Below are positions 1-12,435 of a DNA stretch of 43,090 nt, one piece after another; positions within the stretch are counted from its first letter, which is position 1, and every line of letters starts with the position of its first letter. The translations under genes were made by a program, and so were the position numbers. Origin of the DNA: Neolentinus lepideus HHB14362 ss-1 (lineage: Eukaryota; Basidiomycota; Agaricomycetes; Gloeophyllales; Gloeophyllaceae); the NCBI GenBank assembly GCA_001632425.1, contig KV425685.1, positions 1-43,090 on the forward strand, written 5' to 3'. The notes beneath the pieces are model-generated. The model did no database searches. It was not told the DNA's origin and saw only the letters and a list, made by a program, of their open reading frames with translations.

Positions 1-136
1 TACACGGCTGAGGTATGTCTAACATAACTATTCACCATTTAACATGTGTTAATGTGTACCTAGATCTGCGTTGTACAGGTACATAATAATACTATTAGTC
101 GTTGTGTCGTACACGGCTGAGATCTGCGTTGTACAG
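1..136. repeat. Short direct repeats at left edge
   Basis: An 11-bp word (TACACGGCTGA) occurs at 1-11 and 110-120, and a 17-bp word (AGATCTGCGTTGTACAG) occurs at 62-78 and 120-136. In the second copy the two words are fused, so the arrangement looks like a small rearranged duplication. The function is unknown. Confidence 0.6.
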
Positions 137-327
137 TTTCTACATGTTCCCTTGGCTATGCGATGTGATTTTACATTATATTTCCAACCATATACGGACG
201 GGACGTACTCGCAGGCAGCATGGCCCTTCTTCAGTGATCCCTGGTTGGAGTCCGACCAGATGTTCACATGTATTGTCTCGTCGCCCTGGGTGGGTATTGA
301 GAATTGATGCTCAATGGAAGGATGCAT
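49..327 (-). CDS. Possible terminal exon, hypothetical protein
   Basis: A 92-codon reading frame on the minus strand ends in a stop near the window edge. It also stays open for several codons upstream of its first ATG, so it could be the last exon of a longer gene whose upstream part I cannot place. The product is hydrophilic, with scattered Trp, Tyr and Cys, no signal peptide and no motif I recognise. The short direct repeats at 62-136 lie within its 3' part. A chance open frame is quite possible; no neighbour supports it. Confidence 0.22.
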   Translation of the reverse strand: MHPSIEHQFSIPTQGDETIHVNIWSDSNQGSLKKGHAACEYVPSVYGWKYNVKSHRIAKGTCRNCTTQISAVYDTTTNSIIMYLYNADLGTH

Positions 328-1223
328 GTCATCGGCGCGTATGAGGTACCAGTAAGACGCTTAAAGGCATGCGCATCCGTGCTCACATTAATGACTCTTG
401 CGGTGTACTGACGAGGAGCGTGAATCTTCGTGTGGTCTGTTTTGCTTCCATTGAGATCATCTCGACGTCTTCAGGTGTATTAAGTGAGCTTTAATTCTGC
501 AGTGATCCGGTATGAACTGGCTTGTTTGAATTGTAGGTGCTAGCAAGGCTATGGATCTGCGCCAGATGTTGTCATAGCTTTAAGTTCCTGTCTACCATGA
601 ACTGCGATATGGGGCCCAGAGCCAATATCGCCCTTGCAAGTTTAACTTGTCCACCTTTGTGAGTGCGATGGCGATCACGCGATTTGCCTGCCGGAGGGTG
701 CTACTGCTCATAGGCTTCATGAATCATCCCAAATCCATGTCACACTCTCATTCGACCGGATAGCCAGTTGCCGAGTACATATGATAGGCGGTGCATACTC
801 CTACAGAACGTGGTTGTGGTCGGCAAAAGACCCAGAGATGGACATCTCATGGCTTCAATGAACCACAACTGCTCCCTGCGTGCTCTTTACCATGCAAGTC
901 TGGCAGGCTTGGAGTATCACATGTTGGCCGTTCGTAGTCCCTGTGGATTTATATCAGAGATGACGGCGGACTGAATGGTCGGTGCATGTCTCGCGTGGTA
1001 TTATCACCTCCGACCCAGGGCAATAGTCTGGTGAGTGCCGTCACGCATGCTATTCATCTAAGGAAGCAATTTCACCATAGACGTATCTGGTAGATCGTAC
1101 ACTCGAAAGGAGGGACAGATCTTCCTGCCAATTCAAATCTTATACTATTCAAGTTCGACGTGCTAATGCCAGATGAACTATAGCACCGAGAAAAAACCTC
1201 AAACACCTTACACTGTGCTATCT
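328..1223. other. Intergenic, no gene recognised
   Basis: Only short frames without splice or domain support are present. I see no RNA gene or repeat of note. Confidence 0.5.
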
Positions 1224-2308
1224 CTACGCAGATTTCTGTGCATAGAAAACACAAATGTCAACCGTGGTGTCTTCCATGACATCCCATTCCTTGGACATGT
1301 CCTTCATCCATTCCTCGTACCCTTCCTCAGAGTCAACATACCCAAAACCGCCTGCGTTCAGGATCGGTGTCTTCATGCCGCGGAATACATTGATGAAATT
1401 GTCTCGAGTCTCCTCTCCGTCCTTACCCGCCCAGCTACCCGCAGGAAGCTTGTACTCCTCGACGTGCACATTCTCGAAACCAGCTTCCTTCAATAGATGC
1501 GGCAGCTGTACCGAGCAGTCGATGAGAAGATTCCTCGAGGCGAACAGCTCCTCGAGCAACTTGCGATGCTTGACACTCAACTCGCCCTTCTCCGTACCCC
1601 ACCGCTTCGCCTCCAGAAGTTGTACCCATCCGCCTGGAATGAGCACACGCTTTATCTCGGAGAGGACAGTAGGCCACTCATTTGCGCTCAGTGCTGCGAT
1701 GAGGAGCCTTTGGTTGACGAGTCGGAAGGTGTTACTCCAGTCGGTAGGCAGTTGTGTGGTTGTTCCGACGGAGAATTGCATGTTCGCAAGCTCTGACGTC
1801 GGGAAGAGTCGCGGCTCGATGTCGATGCCGAAGAGAGAGACATCGGATGGGACTTGCTTGGATAGGTCGGTCAGCCATATTCCTGGATTCCAGAGTATAA
1901 GTGTCGTGCCTGGTACGAGGGTATTAGTTTCTTACCTGACCCAGTGCCGCAGTCGAGAACTTTGTCTCCAGATTGCAGAGATAACGGGGGAATGATTAAA
2001 CGGGAGCTAATTGCTCGTTGCAGCACGCGGTGCTGCAATTCGAGTCTGTGTGGGCGTCAGTAAATCGTGCATACGGCGAAATGATGTTCCTACCTCGCTT
2101 TCTCTTCCTCATCAGAGGGAAGAATATACTGGGCACCGGGGAATTTCTGGTAATTCCTTGGTCGATGTTGAATAGGAGAGGAATGAGAGTCGCTTGTAAT
2201 AGAGCCCTCGCTAGCGTTCTGAACCATGTTTGACTGTTGTGAGGGGTTGGAAAAAGTAGGAGAACTGTAGTCACTTATATACTGTTGAGCCTTAATAATT
2301 ATATTCAC
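1224..2308 (-). CDS. Class I SAM-dependent methyltransferase
   Basis: Three exons on the minus strand: 2308-2094, 2045-1936 and 1882-1224. The two introns (48 and 53 nt) have GT-AG ends and preserve frame, giving about 327 residues. The glycine-rich SAM-binding motif I, DCGTGSG preceded by hydrophobic residues, is cut by the second intron. It is followed by an acidic strand end (GIDIEPRLFP, motif II region) and a later stretch, RVLIPGGWVQLLE, typical of the post-motif II/III segment of the UbiE/TAM-like fold. The stretch before motif I (DEEEKARLELQHRVL) matches the usual lead-in of fungal TAM-type methyltransferases. The start at 2308 gives the longest frame; an in-frame ATG near 2224 is an alternative. 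The substrate cannot be told, because this fungal group includes regulators and natural-product enzymes, and no biosynthetic cluster lies beside it. It appears intact. Confidence 0.85.
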
Positions 2309-5300
2309 GTTATTGTTGAATCTTCAGGGTTTACGACTACCATTCGGAACCTGTTAGACGAACCTTATTGCCCATGATATCTGCGACTTGACTTACTTTC
2401 TGAACGTCACCCAGTGTCACGCATGGTGACCTCTCCTGGCTGAACCATCGTCTGGTTTCCTCTTGGGGAGCGGTGGTACTCGACAATTATACCATGTTTC
2501 TGATCGAATCCTGATGGTATTGTTGACCTGAACTCGGGATCACCGGAATCGACCGTGACATGTATATTTAAGCACTATCTGATGTCTTCCAGGTTCTATC
2601 TTCGTCGATTATCCTCGAGATGCCGTGCGACAGACCTTACAGTTTCCAATTTCATGAACAAAATCAGCCTGCGACCCCAACGAACTGAGCTCGGACTCAC
2701 CGGCTTACGATCCTATGTTTAGGTGGAAGCTTCGCATGCGAAATATTCTTTCTGAATGGCATCACCGTGCCAACCATAGTGCAGCAATTGAGAACTCCGT
2801 GCAGGGCTGTCGATTGAATTCTGATCTACCCGCGCAAGTTAACGGAAGTCCCAGAGCGCCGAAGTCGCTATAAACGCTATCTGTTCTACCGGCGGTCACC
2901 CTCGACGACTGCAAGTCTTCTTCTGCTCGGGTGACTTCGGATTCAGCATGTCGGGACCGGTGTCGTAACTGATTCAATCATTTGAATGAACTGTTCTTCG
3001 GAGAACTACTTACCAGTACGTTGCATGTAGTTACCGCTGAACTAACCCTATGAATGCATCCTCAGGCTGAACATCATGATTGTGGACTTATAATACGGGC
3101 TAAAGCTCTTCCTTGGTGAAACATTGTAAATTATGCAGAGATATTTGGTAAATGCAGCAGGACGCGTTTGGTCATTGTGAACCGCGTGCACGTAGGGCCT
3201 CACACTGCTAACATGTCAGTCCGTCGCCCGGACCACGAGAAGCGTATTTTCTCTTTACAGTCTTATCATTGAATTGATCACTATCTAGATTGCAAATTAC
3301 CCTGTAGATAATGCAGGAAAAGATGCGTAGGATAAAGGCCTCTTCAGGTCGTTGTTTTACTGCATCTCCATTCTCAGTTTACAGTGCACACCATCAGAGT
3401 ATTCTCCTTTCAAGAACAAGTGATGATCCTGGTTTGGTTTCTTCTGGAATTACCTGTGTTTCGGAGTACTTCAAATCCACATCTATTCATAGGTGTAACG
3501 GTCAAGACCGTCCCATGTAGTAATCAACACCTTGTGTTCTCTCAGTCCTTCTTGAATCTCTCTTTCTCTTGTTATGGTCTATGAGGTGCCGAGCGCGGTC
3601 TTGCAGCAACCGTGCCAAGTAGAACAGGTATTGTCCCCTGCCATGATACAATGCCGAGTAATGCTTATGATGGATTAGTGAGCTTGTTTATTTGAAGTAT
3701 GCTCGAATGATAGCTAGTCCGCGTTCAGCATGTCTCTGCGAGGATCGTGCTGCTTCTCCTTGTGTTCACTGGGCTGCATTGACGTCTAACTATTCTCTGG
3801 TGATCCAGCGTGCCTAAGGCATGTTTATCGAGCTCACTGATACCAGTATCTCATATACTTAACGAGCAATGAGGCTTCTTGAATGGTACTGTTCGAGAAA
3901 CGGCTGTCACCCTCGCTTACAGCTACCTATACCTGCACCTATACCTGCCTTGGGATTGCATTATTTTCCTCCTTGTTCGCAAACTCACGTCCGCACCTTC
4001 CACAGGCATTCCCTTCGGACGCTCACGCATCTTTTGGGAGTTTTTACCGCCACCAGTGCTATCGAACCTTTGGGAAATACATCGCCAACAGATGGCCGTT
4101 AAAGAGGATCAAAGATTGCTCAGCGACGATCCCTATTCCTGGGTGCCGCACCCAACTTGGAGCTGTTCGTAACCATGAATGCCTTCGCCGGTATATGTAC
4201 TTGCTGTTTCAGCGAGAGCCCATAATGGAACGCAGTAAACTGGAGGTACTGTAAAAAAAAGGCAGTTGTGAGCATCTCGATGCTCGGTGGCCTCAGTTTG
4301 AATTATTTTTGCATCCCCAGACTGGCAAGACGCAATCAGGAAACGGCTAGACGGGGTGGAGTTGGATGCTTTGCCAGCTAGAGCACATACGATTGTCTTA
4401 ATAAATTCAATACGTTTGTTGTCTTATCATTCAATTGGACTTTCTCATGTAGTGACGCATCCATGGTCTTTGAGGTCAATCAGTGCAGATCACCTCGGAC
4501 CTCCGTCTTCGTCGAGACCCAGCGATATTGATGAAGCATCTTGCAAGGCTCTGGAGCGCTGCACTTCTTATTCATCGAGTTCAAAGATTCGAATTTGTAG
4601 AGCGGTCTGGTATACACGATTCCCACACGAGAGGTGTCTATCATAGAAAGAGATTAAAATAGAATGGCGAAGAACACAATGCTGAAATAAGATGTTCTTA
4701 GTGAGGCGATGCGGAAGGAATCCCCGCTATCTTGAGTGTGTGGGAAAGTGGTCCAATAAGCACGTGACATGGACGAGAAGACCCGCAACTTGAAGTGAGC
4801 AGAGATGAATAAGCGGGGATACAGTCTCGAGATATCTCCTATTTTCTCTCGCTATTTTGGCCTTCCTGGTGGAGAAGCTGTATTCTTTCAGAGCATCGCC
4901 ACTCCTGTTCAAGTGCTGATGTACACACAGCTCGTTCAATATCTGCAGCCGTATTAACTGAGTCTTTGCAAGATGAGGCTGGCCACATACTATCTGTTCT
5001 TGAGCTTTCACTAGCGGCGCGGTAAATCAATACTAATGTTGAGATTTGAGATCTCGTATAGACTACCTTAGGCTAGCTAGCGACAGCTGTTTGAGGAGAA
5101 GAAACGGAATATTGATCTGATGCAACTTTGGGATGTCGTAAAACATCAGACATATGCATTCCAGAACACCTGAGTCAAGTTCGTGAGTCTCGGTGTGTGC
5201 TGACTGCCCTCATCGAGGTGGCAAGCATCATTCGGTATGCATGAGTTGGTTCATGGGGAAGAAACCTTCGCAGCCCAGGCAGATCACGGCAATTGCCGTA

Positions 5301-5772
5301 ATACGTAACCTCAACCAACTGCGTCGATCAGATTCATGATTGCTGCATGCCTCTGCACGCAAATTACAGGAAACTTATCCAACGTAGATTGGACCGGTGA
5401 CGTTTAGCACTGTCAATTGCGCATCATGAATGCCTATTTGCCGCCTGTTCTGACTAGCGCACAACTTTTTTTCTAAATGTATGCATACGGCAATGCCCCA
5501 GGCTGCGCACGGATATATGGGAAAGGATGCTGGGAAGTAAGAAGATAAAGAACTCACAATGTCCTTGGAACTCATCACTGACAGGAGAGCGTATCTTTTG
5601 TTAGTGACCAGATCCCTTTGCATCATCGTTTCGTTTGATGTTTGCATTAGGTCCAACAGAGGCATTTTTAGCTGATGTCGCCCCCAGCTCCTTTGGTCTT
5701 TGCTCGACACTACTTCACACTATCGCTTAGCAAATTGACCTGTCACCCGGACTCTAAGATATAGCCGGCCTT
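2309..5772. other. Long intergenic stretch, no gene recognised
   Basis: About 3.5 kb with only short frames lacking splice or domain support. A small tandem of the words ACCTATACCTGC lies near 3925-3950. Frames at 3869-4254 and on the minus strand at 5375-5710 were considered and not accepted. Confidence 0.5.
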
Positions 5773-7644
5773 ATGGCGGATCCTCCTCTAGATCTTACGT
5801 GAGTTACTCAGATAGGGGAAGAGCTCCGATGCCATTTGACTCAGCTTTGGTCTCAAGACTAGGTGCCTTGCTTATAGGTTAGTAGACGTGGTTTACATCA
5901 AAATCGTATTGAAAGCACCCCCTGTTCCTTAGGTGTTATCTTCAATGTATTCTTTCTCGGCATGATGTGGGTACAGGCATACTGTACCTCAACTCGCGAG
6001 ACAGGTACGTACCAAAAGCTCGTAAGATAAGACATAATTCTTACGAAAGCAAATAGAAGCGCGATGGATCAAGTATATGGTAAAGTCTCTGTGGATGCCG
6101 GACTAAATGCCCCTGGTATCATTCAATTATTTCAGGTTCTCTTGCTCTTTGTTGTTGATAACGTGAACTCGGCGATGGATGTCGCCATGATTTATGATTA
6201 TACAATCAAAGAATTCGGAAACTATGACAAGATACAATATACGAACTCGAGTAAGTCCCCCTCCCCCCTTCTGCAGGGGCGGTGTTCGGGACTAGTTCAA
6301 GGTGCTAACGTTATGTAGCGTTCAATGCAGGTAGGTCCCTGATATTCTATCCGTCATTTGCCTTCTGTCACAGCCGTATGACAGAGCCAGTCACCACGGT
6401 ATGAATACTTCCTATCAATTCCTTCGAATAGACTGAACCGTCGTCAGGGAATAATCGCATCCGTTGTCCATTCTTTTTACGCATGGTACGTGTTTCGCTC
6501 ATTGTATTATAATGGACTCAAAACGCATTCCTTCTTTCATAGGAGAATCACGATCTTGACCGGACGACTTTGGCTTGGTATACTAATTGTCGTCATGTCG
6601 CTGACATCGACTCGTACGATCAATCGCATGTCTTAAGATGCCTACCACTGATAACAATACCTATACCAGTCTGCGCCATATGTGCGACAACAGGGATCAC
6701 CATAATCAAGGCGGTTCGTCTCCAGATACCATGTCTTGGCAGCCACTAGTGTGCTACACAACTGAAGCAATTCACGGGCCTCTAGCGAGTCGAACAACTT
6801 GTAATCATCTGGCTGGTCGGAGTAGCGGCCACCGACGCTCTCATAACGGCGATATTAGTATGGCATCTGTTAGGATGTGACGGCCCGATTATGAAACCAA
6901 CGTTAGCTGACAAGTGCAAACACAGCATAAGCAGAAGAAGATATTTCCTCAGACGGATGATCTCTTAACGAAATTGATGCGAGGTGCGCGTTTTCCTTTT
7001 CTCTTCGTCTTTCACCGCCTCGCCTAGTCCTGGCTGTAGTCGTTATTCCCACTGGTCTGATTACATCGGTGGTGGCTGCTCTGAATCTGGTCTTGTACCT
7101 TACAACGGTAAGTTCCCTGCGTGACCAAAGGCCAATTCCTTACGCAACCATCCTTACGGGCCGCAGGAGACATCAGTGTAAGTGCATCACGCAGATTCAC
7201 CAGTGCTGGACCCAACAACACTCTATTAGCCCCCTCGTATTCAACATCCCACTAGCGAAGCTCTACACCAACTGTGTTCTGTCCACGCTCAATGCGCGGC
7301 AGTTTTGGTTCTCTCACAGCAGCGCAGACATGCCGTCCTCCAGATTCAAACCAAAATTGCATTTCCGAGTCCCAAGACCTCAGAGAGGCGCATGCATACA
7401 TGTAACCACTACTTCCATTGTGCGTCCTTTATGTACTCGTTATAAGCTCACTAATCACAAGTACCGTGTACCTTGCAACGTTCACCGAGATATTGGAGGC
7501 AAGACGTTCGAAATGGAACCTGTCGAATCGTCCGGCGTCGTGACCGTGGGAAGTGTTGAGGAGCATGACACGGACGATACGGGGTACAATATGAAAATTC
7601 CCGAATTGACGACGAACACAGAAGTTACAGAGCTTGCGGTCTAA
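5773..7644 (+). CDS. DUF6534-like seven-helix fungal membrane protein
   Basis: I reconstruct 15 exons: 5773-5798, 5858-5877, 5933-6004, 6057-6079, 6136-6250, 6319-6330, 6385-6398, 6448-6485, 6543-6613, 6670-6713, 6786-6857, 6935-6983, 7028-7107, 7167-7177 and 7230-7644, for about 353 residues. The order of conserved blocks fits the agaricomycete DUF6534 family: N-terminal LGALLIG helix, WIKYMVLLLFVVDNVNS, EPVTTGIIASVVHSFYAW, VIIWLVGVAATDALI, the TDDLLTKLMR loop, PTGLITSVVAALNLVLYL, and LVFNIPLAKLYTNCVLSTLNAR, then a polar acidic cytosolic tail ending at the stop. The role of the family is unknown; a plasma-membrane receptor-like or transporter-like topology is inferred. The eleventh donor is uncertain: the conserved WHL after helix 5 is only kept with a frame mismatch, so the frame-correct donor at 6858 removes it. 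That may be a different splice or a one-base lesion. Confidence 0.82.
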
Positions 7645-8400
7645 TGATCTGCGACGAAGAGATCAGTAGGCTACTCTTACGAGGCAACTTGATCTTTACG
7701 GATATTGATATCGATGCGTTGGATTATTTAATTGTTGAGGACATGCATTTTGTCAATGCAATAGTACTTAGATGCCGTAGTTTGTTGGGTCAGGAAGAAT
7801 TCCATACAACTCAAATGAGAGCCCTATGCAAATGGCCAAGAAACGGTGGAACAGTGGATGATGACCCGTGGCACTTGCAAATGAATCTGTTGACGGGATG
7901 GTAGGCATGCATACATCACTTATACCTGTAAACTTCGGGAAGATGTCCTTAGTTACCTTTGATGCCGTAACTTACTGCAGATTTTCTTCCCGAGCTCTAG
8001 TCCATCCTGAGCCAGTGAGCGCGAGCAGGCAAAACAATATTCATCTCAGTTCAAGATCCCAAAGTTCGGGTATAGGCCGTGTACACTCACGTACATCCGT
8101 GAGTCCGGAGGACTGAAAATACACGTAGGCAGATAAATGAGAATCAATGCAGGCGGGACATAGAAAGAGATGGGGAAGCTCTTATTGGTCCGAGGTGTAA
8201 CTCTGGGCCTAATTTCGATTTGCACTCAGTCTGAGTCTGCGCTATTCTTTCATAGTCCATCAACCCACGCATCCTCGGTGGACAACGCTGACGGCTCAGC
8301 ACCTAGCATGTCACTCTGGACCTTCCTCTGGAGCGTGAGCTGTCTCGATCCTTGGCCCTTGATTGATGAAGCTGCTCTAATACGTAGCCAGCACGCTGTC
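7645..8400. other. Downstream spacer, no gene recognised
   Basis: Short frames immediately after the membrane-protein gene (7644-7904, 7868-8116) show no motif or splice logic. I treat them as chance frames. Confidence 0.45.
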
Positions 8401-8964
8401 GTTTCTCGCCTTCTTGGGCTTTCCCCGTTGATTCAGACGCAATCTCTTGTGGTCAGCTACCCGCAGGCCGGTAACAATCGTCTCTAAACTCAAGCTGGGC
8501 AGTAGGGGGCTTTGGATGTCCTCTCTCGCTCTGAATGTCCACTCCCACACATCAGCTCATCACCGACCATCCATAGTTCTCTGACTAGCTTACTCGAGCA
8601 TTGCCTAATACTCTGCCTGCCGTAGCTTTTTGTGTCTGCAGTATCGACTCTTCCCTGGGACCGATTACTTGCGCGCAGCTAAAGAGGATATGTTCGGGCC
8701 TGTATAGTAGATGTTATAGGCCTAGAGAGGGCGAGGGACCATGTGGGTCTGGCACATTGCGCCGCTTGCGGTGAGGGCTTAATTGATCTTACCTGTTTAT
8801 TCGACATTTGCGGTCTCTCAACATAGGTTTATGTATCGCTATCTATCCACTTTGTGCACTCTCTCTTATCTCCATGTGCCCCGAGTGATGCTTACACGCC
8901 TTTGCAGATAGGCGACTCTCCTGTGCTCGAAGCAGGCGTCAACGTCCAGATCACCTCTGACTAA
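8401..8964 (+). pseudogene. Decayed small secreted protein gene, copy A
   Basis: This is a relic of the gene that is intact at 30837-31500. Near 8440-8478 the sequence reads TQSLVVSYPQAGN, matching the mature N-terminus QSVAIGYPSAG of the intact copy, then hits a stop. Near 8752-8771 a degenerate equivalent of the end of exon 2 is followed by GTGAGGGCTT, like the intact donor. The terminal exon, 8908-8964 after a TTTGCAG acceptor, is open and codes for GDSPVLEAGVNVQITSD, against GNSPMFEVVYVDVQIASSD in the intact gene. The middle exon is unrecognisable. The similarity continues into the 3' flank (around 9010-9070). It is the oldest-looking of three copies. Confidence 0.7.
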
Positions 8965-9300
8965 CCCCAGCCGCCTCTTCGCTTTACATATCCCTTCCTC
9001 CTTCTCTGGTCATTACGGCTTCATAGTCTGGCTATACGTTCCACGTCTCTTCTCGCTGTGTTGTACACATTACCTCCATGCTGTCTTGAGCAAGCCTATC
9101 CTTGTCCTCCAGGTATCTGTGGTTAACGACTGAGTTCTCGGTACATAGATATTGCCGGACTCGGTCTACTTATCCTGTTAGTGCACATGAGGGGGTCATA
9201 TCCAGACCTTTGTATGTATTACATCTGCTGCTCCCCGTCTATGCGGGGAAATCTGCACAGACAGGGGACGACATTTCACTCTACTCGCGTTCTCTTTCAG

Positions 9301-9624
9301 ACGACAGACCGCGACGCCGGTGGTGATGCCTTCGATTTATGTACGCAAAACGTGGAGCAGTACGGCCTAGCGGATGAATCACGATCCACAGAAAGATCAC
9401 ATACCATACTCGTAACAGGGGAAGAGAGCGTCCCGGAAGCTCTGGGTGGAGCAGATGAGTTCAGGTCCACATTTATACCGCGTCTTCAATTTCCACGGCC
9501 AAATATCGAGCATCAAATACACGGCGCCGCCACGGAGAAGTCAAACGATCCGAATAAGATGTTAGAAAGGCAATTGAGACCAACCAGGACTCACTACACC
9601 ACATGCGGACGGCAGCACGTATGA
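9301..9624 (+). CDS. Possible terminal exon, hypothetical protein
   Basis: An open frame of about 107 codons follows a good acceptor (pyrimidine-rich tract then TTTCAG at 9294-9300) and ends in a stop. The product is hydrophilic and charged, without low complexity, resembling a cytosolic tail. The frame continues upstream to an ATG at 9181, but that part looks non-coding. No domain is recognised, and no upstream exons could be joined with confidence. Confidence 0.25.
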   Translation, partial: TTDRDAGGDAFDLCTQNVEQYGLADESRSTERSHTILVTGEESVPEALGGADEFRSTFIPRLQFPRPNIEHQIHGAATEKSNDPNKMLERQLRPTRTHYTTCGRQHV

Positions 9625-10441
9625 TCCATAAATAACATGCAGCACAGCAAGAACGGGTATGCTCGCGGACCATAAGAGAGACAATAAACATTACTACTAG
9701 AAAAGAAGTATGGCCGTACCGGAAGGATAAAAAAAGCAGAGTACGGTGTCGCCTGTGGTCTGCGAATCCATACTGTTTCTACCAGATTGCGGTCGAAAGC
9801 TCCAATGGCTGACGGATCATACGAGCATCAACTGGCTACAAATCAGCACGAACAATGCGAATACACAGTTACCTGGAAAAAGGGAAAAAAGAATTAACAA
9901 TACACGAAACAATAGATATTCAGAGGCCCACGAACCGAAAAAATCAATTTCACTGCCATGACTTGCCTATAGCCGTTAGGCTCACGGTCTACAACTTGAC
10001 AAGCCAGCACAGGTGGCCGATCGGATCCTAGAACATGCCGGCTTGGGGTTGTTAGGAGTGACGAGCAGAGCGACGAGAATACGGACACACCGTTGCCAGC
10101 AGGGTGTTGCACCAGTACCCATGTACCGTAAGCCTCAACTGCCATCCAGTGCTCTGAAGTGCAAAAAATAGAATAGATAGATCTATACCTCGACACGTTT
10201 GAGAGCATACTAATAACACGCTTCTGAACAGTGTTATTGTGAGGAAGCATGGAAAATGTATCTCACAGCTCTGACAGATCTTATCACAGTCTTGATTCAC
10301 GACTCAGTCCTATGTAGCGGTGGAGTAGAGGCCAAATCGCGGTCCAAGAGTGGACCAGAGCCATCATGCAACCTACCAGACTCGAGAGAAAGGGTGCGGT
10401 GTGAATATAATGGTGCCTAGTCAAGTGAGAATGAATTGCAC

Positions 10442-10459
10442 GACCTCTTAACAGAGGTC
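10442..10459. other. Small perfect hairpin
   Basis: A 7-bp inverted repeat GACCTCT / AGAGGTC is separated by four bases (TAAC). No gene lies nearby, and chance is plausible. Confidence 0.5.
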
Positions 10460-10983
10460 AGGGTGCGGACGGTGAGCGGAAGGGGGATCGTGAGTTTCGA
10501 AAAAACGCTCAATCAGCCAAGCCCTTCCGCACTAGCCATACTTCGCATCCACCAGTATTACCTCTAGTGCGTAATCACTGATGGCAATGTCTCAACTCTG
10601 GGACAAATCCATTAGCGGGCACGTTCCAGAGGTGCACTGGCATGTCGCAAAGCGCGACTACGGTTGCAACGATATTGGAGTATGTACGTACTGGTACAGG
10701 ACATCATGTATAGAGACGTAGTTGCTCTGGTAGAATGTGAGGGGAGGAGTCCTGGATCGTCCAGCTTAGCTATGTCATCGGGTTTGATGCGGAAGATAGG
10801 GTGCTCCGTGGTGGCGATGGATTAAACGCTGATTAGAAGGGTACGCCATACAATACATGTGTCAGTGTCGAGTGCATTGCCTCTGCCAATGAAAAAGTAC
10901 ACTCGAAAAAGACAAATGCATGGAGATGAGATGTTGGAGCGAGTAGAGGACGTACAGTGAGATGGTGATCGCGAAAAGGCTCT

Positions 10984-11037
10984 CGTCCACTTGGACCAAT
11001 CACAACTTTGATTTGTCTCTATTTGGTTGATGCGGCG
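10984..11037 (+). repeat. Dispersed CCAAT block, copy 1 of 3
   Basis: About 50 bp contains CCAATCACA, then TTTGTCTCTATTTGG and a downstream ATGCGGC. The same block occurs at about 22750-22808 and 38376-38432, there inside the large duplicated block. The CCAAT box and following ATG suggest a promoter-to-start remnant of a multicopy gene; this is inference. Confidence 0.6.
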
Positions 11038-12417
11038 CTAACGCCCCACGCAGATTCTCGCCTGGCTGGATCAGATTGTCTACGGCTCCAGTACTCGCTG
11101 AGATTTATGGCAGAACCTCGAATAATACATAGCACTAGCCGCATACCATGGATGAAGCCGTCTCCAATTATCTAGTCGCTCGTTGATCTCCTTGCACGTA
11201 GGCCATTTCTAGCCCGTACTTGAACTGTTCTGGAAGAATGTACCATCTCAGTCGAGTTTTTCTCCTTTGTCCACTACGCCTCTCGCGCAGGCATTCTCAT
11301 CCATAAACAATTTCTAGAGGTTGGCTCGTGTAATTTGGCTTGGATTCCGCTGCTCGCATGTAGCTATAAAGCATGCCACGACTGATTGTATTCCATGAGA
11401 TGTTGATGCCCTTCCGTATAGTGATATATTTTTTTCTTCTCTGAACTGATCAGGAGACATCAAGATGATCTAGACAGCAGCGAAGTTATACCATAGTCAT
11501 ACTAATACCTTGAGAATTGATGCTCAAAAGCAGAGTAAAACCGCAGAGTCCCACTCCAACCCAGTTATCATTGGTATAAAGACGAGTTATGCTGAACACA
11601 AGTCCCTCCAGCCGGAGTATAGAGTCATGAATAAATATTGGTTTGTTGATATGGAATTGCATGGCCCACGTAACGGAACGGAAGTTTCAGTGAGTTCTCC
11701 CTTAACCGGGGCAACAATGTGACATGGTCCCATACACTGCTTTCTCTCTTCCGTTAGTGAAGCAGATGAAGAAACTACACCGGAACGTGTGGATACAGAC
11801 ATTGATGATTTATATTGGCTGTAGTCGTAAATTCTTGATCCCGTGACATCGATAATACCAAGATTTGTGGAATGTAGGAAACCAAATGTGAAATCATCGT
11901 AGCAAATGGATACTAGTTATAGGCCTTGCGTCCGATTTTGGGGGCGGGGGGAAGTGAGGGAAAGTGAATAATAAGAACCTGTGAAGAGTGATAGTTACTC
12001 TTTGGAATATCAGCGCAAGCCAATCTCCATAAAGTACTTCGGACCAGCGTACACTCATCCCATTGATTGATGCCACACTGGAGAAGGCAATATTAGTCGC
12101 AGGACGGATGAAGACTAGACTGATCTGATGATGTTAAAACTTGGAGAATGTTTTAAAGAAGGTAATAATTTATAATACTGAATCTACCCTAATAGCTACC
12201 GACTGACAGTGCCGAGTACTCGTCGACTCGAGCGTGGATTTGCACATGGACCGCCAGGCTCGAGTTGATGCCAGCGGTTATGAAGTAACTCGTATTATTT
12301 TTATACACGCACGTACTTAATGAAATCTTGTACCGTTGAAATTGCAATATTAGTACAGAGCTGTCAGAGCAGAACTACATATGATGGTGTCCAGAGTCTG
12401 CCGCGCGAAAACACGGT

Positions 12418-12423
12418 CACGTG
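12418..12423. promoter_or_regulatory. CACGTG box upstream of F-box-like gene
   Basis: A palindromic E-box/G-box, CACGTG, is embedded in a context (GTCACGTGCT) shared with the region upstream of the intact F-box gene at 33564, where it lies at 33202-33207. If the retroelement and its target duplication are removed, the box would sit roughly 300 bp upstream of the F-box start region. Its regulatory role is inferred. Confidence 0.4.
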
Positions 12424-12435
12424 CTGGACCGTGGC

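Larger units (their letters stand above)
8965..12417. other. Gene-poor stretch with few relics
   Basis: No complete gene was found. It contains a possible terminal exon (9301-9624), a hairpin (10442-10459) and one dispersed CCAAT block (10984-11037). Near 11755-11823 a short acidic frame ends in a stop, but it cannot be joined in frame to the open frame at 11510-11722 by the obvious intron. Confidence 0.45.

Noticed and set aside
1255..1995. 246-codon plus-strand open frame
   Set aside because: Antisense shadow of the methyltransferase exons, which carry the SAM motif on the minus strand.
3869..4254. Three overlapping frames of 77-123 codons
   Set aside because: All three frames are open over the same DNA, with no splice signals or motifs to prefer one.
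5375..5710. 111-codon minus-strand frame
   Set aside because: No recognisable motif, no signal peptide and no supporting homologous copy in the window.
9894..10300. Overlapping minus-strand frames with a possible intron (GTATAG...TTCAG)
   Set aside because: Joining across the intron gives stops or changes frame; no family pattern emerges.
299..11530. 18-bp word TTGAGAATTGATGCTCAA-like at 299 and 11513
   Set aside because: Short, self-complementary at its ends and with unrelated flanks; could be chance.
11510..11823. Two-exon model ending in an acidic tail (SEADEETTPERVDTDIDDL)
   Set aside because: The natural donor after 11510-11697 and the TTAG acceptor are out of phase with the acidic frame.
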